Assembly (NCBI GenBank): GCA_021808425.1
Contig: JAKBBS010000024.1
Location: 1-26,031 of the forward strand
From: Actinomycetes bacterium
Lineage (GTDB): Bacteria; Actinomycetota; Acidimicrobiia; Acidimicrobiales; Palsa-688
Direction of reading: 5' to 3'
DNA length: 26,031 nucleotides
This document shows positions 15,401 through 25,723 of this stretch, in pieces. Every line of letters begins with the position of its first letter. Position 1 is the first letter of the stretch. The translations under genes were made by a program, and so were the position numbers. Under the pieces are notes generated by a model that ran no database searches, was not told the DNA's origin, and was given only the letters and a program-made list of their open reading frames with translations.

Positions 15401-16582
15401 CTACCTCCGCTCTCCCGTTCGACGGTCAGACTGTCTGGAGGAACTGGCACGGCCCAGTCGCGCCAGGAGAGCTTGAAGAGCTAGCAGTTCACCCGGGTTG
15501 AACTCCAAGTCGCGGGCGCACTTGTCGACCAGACTGATTGCGTGCAGCGCGTCCTCGGAGTCGACTTTAGCCCGCTGGGTCTTCTCGGCGCCCGCGCTTG
15601 CTGCAAGCCGGTCGCGATATGCGCCAGCGAGGACTGCCAACCCGGCTCGCAGCTCATCTGCACGCTGACGGCGGGCCTCTCTGCGCTGGCGATCGTCGAG
15701 TTCTGCGACTGCCGGACCGCCGGCTTTCCCTCCCTTGGCGCCGCGCGAGCTTTTGGCCCTCTTCGGACCTCCGCTGACCTCAGCAGCGCGGCGGGCCGCC
15801 TCGGCGAGGTTGGAGCGTTCCTCCAAGTGACGGGCGACCAAGGGCGATGCGCTCGATTCGAGAAGGTCGATCAGTTCGTCCGCTATGGAGGCCGCCGTCG
15901 CGTTGCTTTCGTCAAGACGCGCTGGGATCGAATACCAAGCGTCGCGACGAGCCTCTACCTCAGGGTCGGATGCGAGACTCGCGGCCCGGTCCAGGCGGCC
16001 GGCCGCAGCCTTTGCGAGCAGATGCGCTCGCCCCGGGTCGATCCCTCCCGCCTCGAGCACTTCGGCGACTTGGTTGATCGTAAGAGCCGAGAAGCCGACC
16101 TCGACGCAGCGGCTTGCGATAGTGACAAGCTCAGGAGGCATAAAGTCGGCAAGGATGATGAACACAGTCGTGGAGGGGGGTTCCTCCACTGTCTTCAAAA
16201 GAGCCGGCCCGGTGTCTCGAACCAGATGGAAATCGTGTAGGACGATCACTTTTCGTTGCGACTCCAAAGGGCTGACATGGGCTGACCTCACGGCCTCCCT
16301 CGCCGCGGACATCCCTATGAACGCCCCTTCGCGCTCGACAGAGACGACATCGGGGTGCATCCCGGCGAGGGCCCTCCTACACGATTCGCAGGTCGAGCTC
16401 CCGTTTGCGTGCAGCCCTCCATCGGGGCACACGAGGGCGGCGGCGAAACTGCGCGCTGCGGCGCGCTTGCCGCTTCCCGCAGGCCCGAGGAAAAGGTACG
16501 CATGCACAGGCCGTACAACAGCTCGTTTCAAAAGGGCGACCGCGTCGGGTTGGCCGGTAACGTCAGCGTAGAGCTCGCTCAT
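15401..16582 (-). CDS. holB: DNA polymerase III subunit delta' (clamp loader)
   Basis: Delta' is part of the clamp-loader complex that opens and places the beta sliding clamp. The 393-aa product begins with the family pattern YADVTGQPDAVALLKRAV and has a P-loop-like LGPAGSGKR (32-40), where Arg replaces the usual Thr/Ser, Cys52, Cys65 and Cys68 in the zinc module region, LLKTVEEPP (128-136) and the SRC motif (157-159) that supplies the arginine finger. A basic, Ala-rich stretch around 270-310 (KRAKSSRGAKGGKAGG) interrupts the C-terminal region and looks disordered. ATG 16582 is preferred by homology; GTG 16600 is an in-frame alternative and neither has a good SD. It is last in the topA-tmk-holB operon, 30 or more bases after tmk. 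Confidence 0.85.
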   Translation of the reverse strand: MSELYADVTGQPDAVALLKRAVVRPVHAYLFLGPAGSGKRAAARSFAAALVCPDGGLHANGSSTCESCRRALAGMHPDVVSVEREGAFIGMSAAREAVRSAHVSPLESQRKVIVLHDFHLVRDTGPALLKTVEEPPSTTVFIILADFMPPELVTIASRCVEVGFSALTINQVAEVLEAGGIDPGRAHLLAKAAAGRLDRAASLASDPEVEARRDAWYSIPARLDESNATAASIADELIDLLESSASPLVARHLEERSNLAEAARRAAEVSGGPKRAKSSRGAKGGKAGGPAVAELDDRQRREARRQRADELRAGLAVLAGAYRDRLAASAGAEKTQRAKVDSEDALHAISLVDKCARDLEFNPGELLALQALLARLGRASSSRQSDRRTGERR

Positions 16583-16630
16583 GTAGGTCCGGCCATCCAC
16601 GTCTTATTGTGTCATGCTCTCGGATGGTAG

Positions 16631-17362
16631 CTAGGAACCATCGTCGCTAGCGGCCGACTGTACACGCGCGGCGACCTCGTCAAAGCTCCCGAGGCCATCC
16701 ACCACCCGCCAATGAACAGGATCGGAGCGGGCGAGGGCGGCGAACCCGCCCGCCACTCTTTGAAAGAACTCCTTCTCCTCAGCTTCGATCCGGTCGACTG
16801 GCTCGGGACTGAATGTGTTCCCGGCTTCTCTGCGTCGTTCGACCAAGCGCCTCGCGACTTCCCCGGCACCGACGTCGAGGAGGATGACCCGATCAGGAGA
16901 TACCCCTGCGGCCGCCCATTCCGACAGGCGGGCCAGGTCGGCCGGGTCGAGCTTACGCCCGTGCCCTTGGTAGGCGATTGTGCTCGCACTGAAACGGTCA
17001 CAAACCACGTCGCGTCCGCTGAGCAGCGCGGGAGCGATGACGTCTTCGACATGCTGGGCGCGCGCTGCAAGCATCAATAGGGCCTCGGCGCGCGCCGCCA
17101 CCGGCGGGGATTCCGGGTCGAGTACGAGCGTCCGCAGTCTCTCCCCGAGAGGAGTACCTCCCGGTTCCCTGGTCAGCAACGCTCCTAGCTCTGCGGCGAG
17201 CCGGGTCGCCTGGGTTGATTTCCCGCTGGCCTCGACGCCTTCGAGAACAATAAACCTCCCGCGACTCCCGGAGCGTTCCAGCGACCGAGGAGCCCCGCCG
17301 GTCTCGGGCCCCGGACTTTCGCTGCCACCGTCCCCGTCCAAGGCGCGGGGGGCGTCAGCCAC
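16631..17362 (-). CDS. tmk: Thymidylate kinase (dTMP kinase)
   Basis: Phosphorylates dTMP to dTDP with ATP for DNA synthesis. The 243-aa product has the P-loop EGVEASGKSTQ (41-51), TREPGGTPLGE (64-74), the DR motif region VVCDRFSASTIAYQGHGR and a LID-type stretch RREAGNTFSPEPVDRIEAE. A low-complexity Gly/Ser/Pro-rich extension of about 34 residues precedes the kinase core, unlike most TMPKs, which begin near the P-loop strand. GTG 17362 overlaps the end of topA by 8 bases and is the only good start upstream of the core, so the extension is probably real. It is the middle gene of the topA-tmk-holB operon. Confidence 0.92.
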   Translation of the reverse strand: MADAPRALDGDGGSESPGPETGGAPRSLERSGSRGRFIVLEGVEASGKSTQATRLAAELGALLTREPGGTPLGERLRTLVLDPESPPVAARAEALLMLAARAQHVEDVIAPALLSGRDVVCDRFSASTIAYQGHGRKLDPADLARLSEWAAAGVSPDRVILLDVGAGEVARRLVERRREAGNTFSPEPVDRIEAEEKEFFQRVAGGFAALARSDPVHWRVVDGLGSFDEVAARVQSAASDDGS

Positions 17363-20270
17363 CAGCCTTCTTCACAGCAGCTTTCCTCGTAGGAGCCTTC
17401 TTCACAGCAATACTCTTCTTCGTCGGAGCTACCGCCTTTTTGGCGGCACCAGCCTTCGCCAACCCACCGACCTTCTTCGCCGCGCCCGACTTCTTGGCAA
17501 CTCCGGCGCTTCGCGAGCCGGCAGCCTTCCTCTTCCCGCCCGGTGATCCCCGGCCAGGCCTCGGTGGAGCGTTGCGGCGATCCGTCAGGAGTTCGGCGGC
17601 CCTTTCGGTGGTGATCCCGTCTACCGTGTCGCCTTTACGTAAGGATGCGTTGGTCGAACCATCCGTAACGTAGGGCCCGAAGCGCCCGTCTTTGACGACT
17701 ATCACGACGCCCGTCTCGGGGTCTGCACCTAGTTCGCGAAGCGGCGGGGCCGCTACTCCGCGGCCTCGTCGCTCTTTCGGCTGGGCGAATATTGCGAGCG
17801 CCTCGTCCAATGTCACGCTGAACAGCTTCTCGTCGCCGTCGAGCGAGCGTGATTCGCTGCCGCGCTTTAGATAGGGACCGTAACGGCCGTTGGTTGCTTC
17901 GATCGGCTCGCCGGTGCCCGGGTCCACGCCGACGGTGCGCGGCAGGCTGAGAAGGCGAAGAGCGTCCTCGAGCGTGACGGTCGAAGGGTCCATGCCCCGC
18001 AGCAGCGAGGCGGTTCGGGGCTTCGCCGACTGCGACCCAGGTGAAGGCGACGCAGAGTCTCCGTGTGCCTCGGTCTCCTGTACGTAGGGGCCGAAGCGAC
18101 CGCTCTTCACTGTCACTGCAAGCCCGGAATGGGGGTTGACGCCGAGCTCCCTATCTGAAGAACCGGCCTCCAGAAGCTCAACTGCCTTGTCGACCGTGAG
18201 CTCGTCGGGGGCAAGGTCGTCGGGCAACGAGGCGCGCTGGCCTGCTGGCGCGCCGGATCTCGCCGAAACAGCAGATGCATCCATCTCGCTCGAACCGCTA
18301 GCGTCCACGTCGCCAGCGACTTCGCGCTGCACGTAAGGACCGTAGCGGCCGACCCTCACGACGATCCCCGAGTCGGGTCCGCCTATCGGGATCGAATTCA
18401 CTTCCCGGGCGTCTATCTCGCCAAGGTTCTCGAGGACCAACCCTTTGAGGCCGGGCTCGCCGTCGGCGTTACCGGCCTTCGAAGTTCCCCCGTTCGTCAC
18501 GCCGCCTCCGGCCGTGCCACCGAAATAGAACCGTGTCAGCCACGGGATCGATTCCCTCGCCCCGTTCGCTATCTCGTCGAGGTCCTCTTCCATCGACGCG
18601 GTGAATCCGTAGTCGACAAGTTCCGCGAAGTGCCGTTCGAGCAGCCCGACGACAGCGAATGCCGTCCACGATGGGACGAGGGCGGAGCCCTTTTTCCACA
18701 CGTAGCCACGGCTTTGGATGGTGTCGAGGATCGAAGCGTAGGTGGATGGGCGACCGACCCCCATCTCCTCGAGCGCCTTGACCAGGGACGCCTCGCTGTA
18801 GCGGGCGGGCGGGGAAGTGGAGTGCTCGTCGGCACCGAGCGACTCGAGATCGACCCGGTCTCCCGCTGCGAGTGCGGGCAAGCGAACCTCGCGGTCTTCT
18901 AGCTCGGAGTCGGGGTCATCGGAGCCTTCGACGTAGGCCCGGAGGAAGCCGGGGAACGTGATCACCCTACCGGAGGTAGCGAACACAGCATCCTCCCCCG
19001 AGCTCGACGTCGCTCCTATGCGCACGGAGACACTCCGCCCGACGGCGTCGGCCATCTGTGAAGCGACCGTCCGCATCCAGATCAACTCGTAGAGACGCTT
19101 AGCGTCCCCGCTCAGACCGGTCTGTTCGGGCGTCTTGAACCTGTCCCCGGCCGGGCGGATCGCCTCATGGGCTTCCTGCGCGTTCTTCACCTTCTTGTCG
19201 TAGCGCCGAGGAGCGTTCGGCACGTAAGTGGCCCCGTAAAGCGTCCGCGCTTGAGAGCGGGCAGCCTCCAGAGCCTCCGCCGAAAGGGTTGTCGAGTCAG
19301 TTCGCATGTAGGTGATGTGGCCTGACTCGTAAAGCTCCTGGGCGACGCGCATCGCCCGCGCAGCCGTGAAACGCAGCTTGCGGCCCGCCTCCTGCTGGAG
19401 GGTCGAGGTCATGAAAGGAGCGTGCGGGCTTCGCCTCCACGGCTTCTCCTCCACCGTGCGCACAGCGAAGTCGGCACCTCGAAGCCTCGACGCGAGATCT
19501 CCGGCAGCTCCTGCGTCGAGCAGGATCGCACCCTCGCGGGTGAGTCGGCCGCCCTCGTCGAAATCCCGACCTGTCGCGAGTCGGCGCGAGTCGACTTCCA
19601 CGAGCGTCGCCGTGAACGCCTCACGCGGGCTGCCCCCGAGGAAGGAACCTACGAGATCCCAATAGGAGGCGGCCCGGAAGCGCATCCGTGCTCGTTCACG
19701 CTCGACCACCAGCCGGGTCGCGACCGACTGGACGCGCCCCGCAGACAGTGACGGCATGATCTTCTTCCACAGGACCGGACTCACTTCGTAGCCGTAGAGT
19801 CGGTCGAGGATGCGGCGAGTCTCCTGGGCGTCGACAAGGCGCCGATCCAGGTCGCGCCAGTCGCGAACCGCCCTCTCGATCGCCGCCTGCGTTATCTCGT
19901 GGAACACCATCCGCTTCACGGGAACTCTCGGCGCAAGCACCTCGAGAAGATGCCACGCTATCGATTCACCCTCCCGGTCCTCGTCGGTGGCGAGGAACAA
20001 CTCGCTGGCGTTCTTGACCATGGCCTTCAGCTTGCGGACCTGGTCGCGACGCTCCGCCGACACGACGTAAAGCGGCTTGAAGTCATTATCGACATCGACG
20101 CCCAAACGAGCCCAGGGCTCGGACTTGTACGCAGCGGGAACGTCGGCAGCGTTTCGCGGGAGGTCGCGTATATGGCCTATGGAAGACTCGACGTCGTAAT
20201 CGGATCCAAGAAAGCGCGAAATGGTCCGCGCTTTCGCCGGGGATTCGACGATCACAAGAGGTTTTGGCAT
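17355..20270 (-). CDS. topA: DNA topoisomerase I (type IA)
   Basis: Relaxes negative supercoils by a covalent phosphotyrosine intermediate; 971 aa. The N-terminal TOPRIM domain has VIVESPAKA (6-14, Glu9) and DEDREGE (96-102). The catalytic domain holds the active Tyr321 in HITYMRTDST. Further on is GVGRPSTYA. The C-terminus carries four repeats of the GRFGPYV type (VGRYGPYVQ, SGRFGPYVQ, NGRYGPYLK, DGRFGPYVT) instead of zinc fingers, then a Lys/Ala-rich tail as in actinobacterial TopA, where it aids DNA binding. ATG 20270 is chosen because homology starts at MPKPLVIVES; the longer frame to 20498 runs through the upstream terminator. It overlaps tmk by 8 bases. Confidence 0.96.
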   Translation of the reverse strand: MPKPLVIVESPAKARTISRFLGSDYDVESSIGHIRDLPRNAADVPAAYKSEPWARLGVDVDNDFKPLYVVSAERRDQVRKLKAMVKNASELFLATDEDREGESIAWHLLEVLAPRVPVKRMVFHEITQAAIERAVRDWRDLDRRLVDAQETRRILDRLYGYEVSPVLWKKIMPSLSAGRVQSVATRLVVERERARMRFRAASYWDLVGSFLGGSPREAFTATLVEVDSRRLATGRDFDEGGRLTREGAILLDAGAAGDLASRLRGADFAVRTVEEKPWRRSPHAPFMTSTLQQEAGRKLRFTAARAMRVAQELYESGHITYMRTDSTTLSAEALEAARSQARTLYGATYVPNAPRRYDKKVKNAQEAHEAIRPAGDRFKTPEQTGLSGDAKRLYELIWMRTVASQMADAVGRSVSVRIGATSSSGEDAVFATSGRVITFPGFLRAYVEGSDDPDSELEDREVRLPALAAGDRVDLESLGADEHSTSPPARYSEASLVKALEEMGVGRPSTYASILDTIQSRGYVWKKGSALVPSWTAFAVVGLLERHFAELVDYGFTASMEEDLDEIANGARESIPWLTRFYFGGTAGGGVTNGGTSKAGNADGEPGLKGLVLENLGEIDAREVNSIPIGGPDSGIVVRVGRYGPYVQREVAGDVDASGSSEMDASAVSARSGAPAGQRASLPDDLAPDELTVDKAVELLEAGSSDRELGVNPHSGLAVTVKSGRFGPYVQETEAHGDSASPSPGSQSAKPRTASLLRGMDPSTVTLEDALRLLSLPRTVGVDPGTGEPIEATNGRYGPYLKRGSESRSLDGDEKLFSVTLDEALAIFAQPKERRGRGVAAPPLRELGADPETGVVIVVKDGRFGPYVTDGSTNASLRKGDTVDGITTERAAELLTDRRNAPPRPGRGSPGGKRKAAGSRSAGVAKKSGAAKKVGGLAKAGAAKKAVAPTKKSIAVKKAPTRKAAVKKAGG

Positions 20271-20382
20271 CGAAGCGCTCGTTGGTTCCAGGATTTCTCT
20301 ATGTGTCGGAAAAAAGAATGGTGGCGCCTCTAAAACGACAGCCGCCTTGCTCAGGCTAACGCGACGGGAAAGAAGAATGGGT

Positions 20383-20415
20383 GACGGCCGGGACCCGTTC
20401 GGAGTCCCGGCCGTC
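20383..20415 (-). terminator. Hairpin terminator after the pyrophosphatase gene
   Basis: GACGGCCGGGAC (20383-20394) and GTCCCGGCCGTC (20404-20415) form a perfect 12-bp stem with a 9-base loop. It starts 34 bases past the hppA stop on the minus strand and is followed there by a T-rich run (CATTCTTCTTTCCC), not a pure T tract. The plus-strand side has no T run, so it serves hppA and insulates topA. Confidence 0.8.
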
Positions 20416-20448
20416 GTAGCGCACTCACGCCACCTTCGGGAGGCCGAC

Positions 20449-22774
<2,326 letters not shown>

Positions 22775-22791
<17 letters not shown>

Positions 22792-23605
22792 CTGCAGACG
22801 GTTCCTTTCTATCGGTTTCGGATGTTTGAATGTCAACTGCACTGCTGGTGTTGCTTGGTTGGCTGGCCTGCTTAGCACCGCTGCTTTGGTGGCCGCCAGA
22901 CCTGCCGCCGGTTTGCTGGTCGTCCGCCCGACTCACGAGGATCACCCTCGCCAGCTTCTCGCCCAGCATCCGCTCTTGGCCGTCGACAGAGACGACCAGC
23001 GGTCCCCCGAAAGGCTGCTTGTCTACTATCTTCACCTCGACGCTCGGGCGAACACCGAGGCCGTCGAGAAATGTCACCACTTCGGCATCGATCGACCCGG
23101 GTAGCGCGACGACCGCCCTGTCGCCCGGCGCCAGGTCGTACAAAGCTGGCATCGACGGCAAGTCGTCGCTGCCGCTGGTCGGGATAGGGAAACCGTGAGG
23201 GCAGGTGGCCGGCCTGTCCAAAGCCACGAACAGTCGGTCCTCGACTTCCTTCGGCAGGGAATGCTCGAACGACAACGCCAAGCGGTCAGCCTCTGACCAG
23301 CTGTAGCCGAGGTAGTCTGCCAAGAAGCGTTCGACAATGCGATGTCGGCGAAGGACGCTCATCGCAAGGCGACGGCCGACGTCGGTGAGCGCCACACCAT
23401 GGTAGGGAGTGTGCAAGACAAGGCCCCGATCGGCGAGCTTTTTGACCGTGGCCGTCATTGCACCTGGAGTCACGTTGAGCGACGATGCGAGGTCGCCAGT
23501 GCGCGCGCCCGAAGCGTCGCCGGTCGATTCACCCGGTTGCAGGGAGGTGATCCGCCAAATAGCTTTCAGCGTCTCGCGCTCTGACTTGTTGAGGGCTGCA
23601 TCCAT
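22775..23605 (-). CDS. DtxR/MntR-family metal-dependent transcriptional repressor
   Basis: Predicted Fe(II)- or Mn(II)-responsive repressor, 276 aa. The N-terminal winged helix (residues 5-70: GDLASSLNVTPGAMTATVKK, then RGLVLHTPYHGVALTDVGRR) is followed by the dimerisation and metal-binding domain: RRHRIVERFLADYLGYSW, FEHSLPKEVEDRL and the family's CPHGFPIP. An FeoA/SH3-like domain covers about 155-225 (LAPGDRAVVALPG, GLGVRPSVEVKIVDKQPFGG). The last 45 residues are a Ser/Gln/Thr-rich tail that may be disordered. Iron versus manganese cannot be decided. ATG 23605 has no SD but a good promoter lies close upstream. Its end overlaps hppA. Confidence 0.88.
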
Positions 23606-23613
23606 AATTTCGC

Positions 23614-23649
23614 AGCCGGAACTTTAGATTTTACTTAGTTAAATGTCAA
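23614..23649 (-). promoter_or_regulatory. Strong sigma-70-type promoter of the DtxR-family gene
   Basis: On the minus strand a perfect TTGACA (23649-23644) and TAAAGT (23626-23621) are separated by 17 bases in a very A/T-rich stretch. The start would be near 23614, leaving a leader of only about 8 bases and explaining the missing SD. The -35 lies within the last codons of the DUF4395 gene. Repeated TAA-containing half-sites in the spacer could be an operator for autoregulation, but they do not form a clear dyad like the classic DtxR box. Confidence 0.7.
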
Positions 23650-24160
23650 CACATTCCTCGGAAAACTCTTTCTGAGGTGCCGTGCGGGCCCAGATGTCGG
23701 CGCACTCGCGGCACGTCTCCTCAGGCACTAGGCCGAGGCGCATTCCCAGGGCGAACATCCTGCAGCCAAGGCAGAGGCCGAAACCAGCTTCCAGGCCTGC
23801 GGCAACGATGAGCAGGCCGAGCGCAACCTTCGCCCCGCCAGTCCTACCCCGGCGGAAATGGAGGAACATCGCGACGCTTGACACGGTCAACCCGACGGCC
23901 TGGGCGAAGCGCTTCGGGGGTCCCGGGGAGTACTTGTGCTCCACGCCGAGCCTGGGGGTAACAATGCGGGTTGCGAGCTGCCCGAGCGGGCTCAGGCGCG
24001 GGCCGGACGCGACGCGGGCAGCGAAGCCGTACACGAGCGGAACCATGAGCCAGGGCTGGTCCGCCAACACTGCGGTTCCTGCCATCGCGACAACTCCGCC
24101 AGCGACGACCCGGGCGGACGTTTCGTTGACCTGTTCGGGAAAGCCGAAAATCTTGCTCAC
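23639..24160 (-). CDS. DUF4395 family membrane protein with paired cysteine motifs
   Basis: Unknown function, 173 aa. It matches the DUF4395 pattern: VNETSARVVAGGVVAMAGTA at the start (11-30), a second hydrophobic segment, PRLGVEHKYSPGPPKRFAQAVG (69-90), two further hydrophobic segments, and the LCLGC motif (Cys130, Cys133). Unlike the short family core, it continues with CREC (Cys150, Cys153) and a terminal Cys170. The Cys pairs suggest redox or metal chemistry, and relatives often sit beside thioredoxin or sulfurtransferase genes; neither is adjacent here. The GTG start at 24160 is chosen by homology. TAGTGT at 24173-24168, seven bases upstream, would fit a leaderless transcript. It lies 33 bases before the DtxR-family gene. 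Confidence 0.75.
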   Translation of the reverse strand: MSKIFGFPEQVNETSARVVAGGVVAMAGTAVLADQPWLMVPLVYGFAARVASGPRLSPLGQLATRIVTPRLGVEHKYSPGPPKRFAQAVGLTVSSVAMFLHFRRGRTGGAKVALGLLIVAAGLEAGFGLCLGCRMFALGMRLGLVPEETCRECADIWARTAPQKEFSEECVDI

Positions 24161-24267
24161 CCAAGAAACACTACCGGGTTGATCGGGATTTCCGTTGTGT
24201 GATCGTCTGGAGGAGTCTCGATCGCCTGCGTGCTCCGATTCCGGGCGGTATGCAACCCGAGCGGCAG

Positions 24268-24759
24268 CTAATCGCGAGTAACGACCGTCCGTACGATTTC
24301 GGTCGTAGCGTCGCCCGAGCCGGGACCCCCGAATATGGTCATCCACACCTGTGTCCCCGAAGGTGTCGAGTCGAAGCGGAGCTCGTCCACGAGCGACCGG
24401 ATGAGCGGGATGCCGAGGCCGCGTTCGAAGGTGAGCCGCTCGGGGTCGGTGACGGGTGGGTGCGCTGAAAGATTCGACGGATCAAAACCGGTACCGGAGT
24501 CCGCAACGCACACTTCGAATCTCTCGGGTGCCTCCCAACAGCTAACGAACACTGGCTCCGACTGCTCGGCGTCGACACCCTGATTGGCCTCAATTGCGTT
24601 GGTGCACGCCTCCGACACGGCCAGTTTCAGATCGTCGATCCGATCCGCCGCCAAGTTACGCCTGCTCGCGGCGAGGGAAGCGACGACGAGACGGACCACC
24701 GCCACGTACTCCGGACGGGCCGGGATCGCCAACTCGAGGGACTTCGACCTAGCCAACAC
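24268..24759 (-). CDS. Anti-sigma factor-type ATP-binding protein (RsbW-like)
   Basis: HATPase domain protein of 163 aa. It has the N box VSEACTNAIEAN (48-59; Glu50, Asn54), G1 box VADSGTGFDP (85-94) and a G2-like ERGLGIPLIRSLVDEL (112-127), then GTQVWM. Such proteins act as serine kinases that phosphorylate a STAS antagonist and sequester a sigma factor. GTG 24759 follows GGAG with seven-base spacing and lies 14 bases after the STAS gene, so the two are co-expressed. No sigma factor gene follows; its partner would be elsewhere. It could also be a non-sigma regulatory kinase. Confidence 0.87.
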   Translation of the reverse strand: MLARSKSLELAIPARPEYVAVVRLVVASLAASRRNLAADRIDDLKLAVSEACTNAIEANQGVDAEQSEPVFVSCWEAPERFEVCVADSGTGFDPSNLSAHPPVTDPERLTFERGLGIPLIRSLVDELRFDSTPSGTQVWMTIFGGPGSGDATTEIVRTVVTRD

Positions 24760-24773
24760 GGCTCGCTCCGAGC

Positions 24774-25112
24774 TCAGCCGGCCATACAGTCGTCAACCGA
24801 AGCGCCGATCCGAAAGACGGTGGTCAACCCTGTGATATCGAACACCTTCAGGATTCGCGACTGGGTACACACCAACGCAAGATCGCCGTCGTTACTCCTG
24901 AGCCGCTTGAGGCCGCCCACCAGCACCCCGAGACCGGTGGAGTCCAAGAAGTCGACCGCCTCGAGATTCGCGATCAGCTGGCGGTGACCCTCGCTAACCA
25001 ATTCGACAAGCGCCTCGCGAAGGCGCGGCGCACTGTAGACGTCCAACTCCCCCCGAACCTCGATGACGGTGTAGGGGGGGCGACTAGTGTCGACATGCAG
25101 ACCGAGCTCCAC
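24774..25112 (-). CDS. STAS-domain anti-sigma factor antagonist
   Basis: Anti-anti-sigma factor-like protein, about 112 aa, one STAS domain. The pattern [20 protein letters not shown] (16-35), then [17 protein letters not shown] (55-71), includes Ser58, the usual phosphorylation site. When unphosphorylated, such proteins bind the partner kinase and free the sigma factor. GTG 25112 is preferred because homologues begin with a similar MELxL and AGGGTGA lies just upstream; TTG 25133 would add seven residues. It directly precedes the RsbW-like gene. Confidence 0.88.
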   Translation of the reverse strand: MELGLHVDTSRPPYTVIEVRGELDVYSAPRLREALVELVSEGHRQLIANLEAVDFLDSTGLGVLVGGLKRLRSNDGDLALVCTQSRILKVFDITGLTTVFRIGASVDDCMAG

Positions 25113-25138
25113 GACGGTCACCCTAGTTCGCAAATAGC

Positions 25139-25723
25139 TTAAAAGCCAGCTGTTGAAGCTAGTTGGAGCTCGATGGATGCCGCTAAAGTGTAAGCGGCAC
25201 TCAGCGCCTCGCCCTCGTAGCCGCCGGCAGACGGGATGTCGCTTTCCAGAACGCGCTCCAGGATCACCTCGCCGTCCAACCAGTCTGAGGATACGTCCCG
25301 GGCGAGGATCTCGAGGGTGCGAAGCACAGACGAGTCAGCAACGGCTTCGACGCTCGCCCGGTGACGCTCGTAGGCCCCGGCGAGCCTCGGAATAAGAACC
25401 CTGTAGGTGCACACTAGTCGCGACAAGGTCGACTCCTCCTCGCTCAAGGCTTTGAACACGGTCGCCAGGCGATCGCCCGGTAGCGCTACCAGTACCGCCC
25501 GGTCTACGTCGGCCAGCACCGGGAGTCGGTTCCACCATTGCTGGGCCCTCCACGCGTGGTGGCCGGCCTGACGGTCGAAAAGAAGTTTCGCGTCGGGTGT
25601 CGAAGTTGTCTGCACCCAACCGCCTAGCAGAGCGAACAGGTTCGACTCGACCCAGTGATGGCGTGCAACGACCCGGGAGGACTCTTCCAAACCTAGGAGT
25701 GCTCCCGACGCGTCCGGCGCCAT
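25139..25723 (-). CDS. Conserved-looking helical protein of unknown function
   Basis: I do not recognise this 194-aa protein with confidence. It is soluble and mainly alpha-helical, with [20 protein letters not shown] near residue 25 and [14 protein letters not shown] near 55; His and acidic residues are spread along helices in a way that resembles ferritin-like folds, but no di-iron motif can be proved. ATG 25723 shares one base with the TetR stop (TGATG); GTG 25726 is an alternative. It lies between the TetR and STAS genes on the same strand, so it may be co-transcribed with both. Confidence 0.65.
   Translation of the reverse strand: MAPDASGALLGLEESSRVVARHHWVESNLFALLGGWVQTTSTPDAKLLFDRQAGHHAWRAQQWWNRLPVLADVDRAVLVALPGDRLATVFKALSEEESTLSRLVCTYRVLIPRLAGAYERHRASVEAVADSSVLRTLEILARDVSSDWLDGEVILERVLESDIPSAGGYEGEALSAAYTLAASIELQLASTAGF

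Noticed and set aside
15542..16571. Overlapping plus-strand ORFs opposite holB
   Set aside because: No domain seen; holB motifs occupy the opposite strand.
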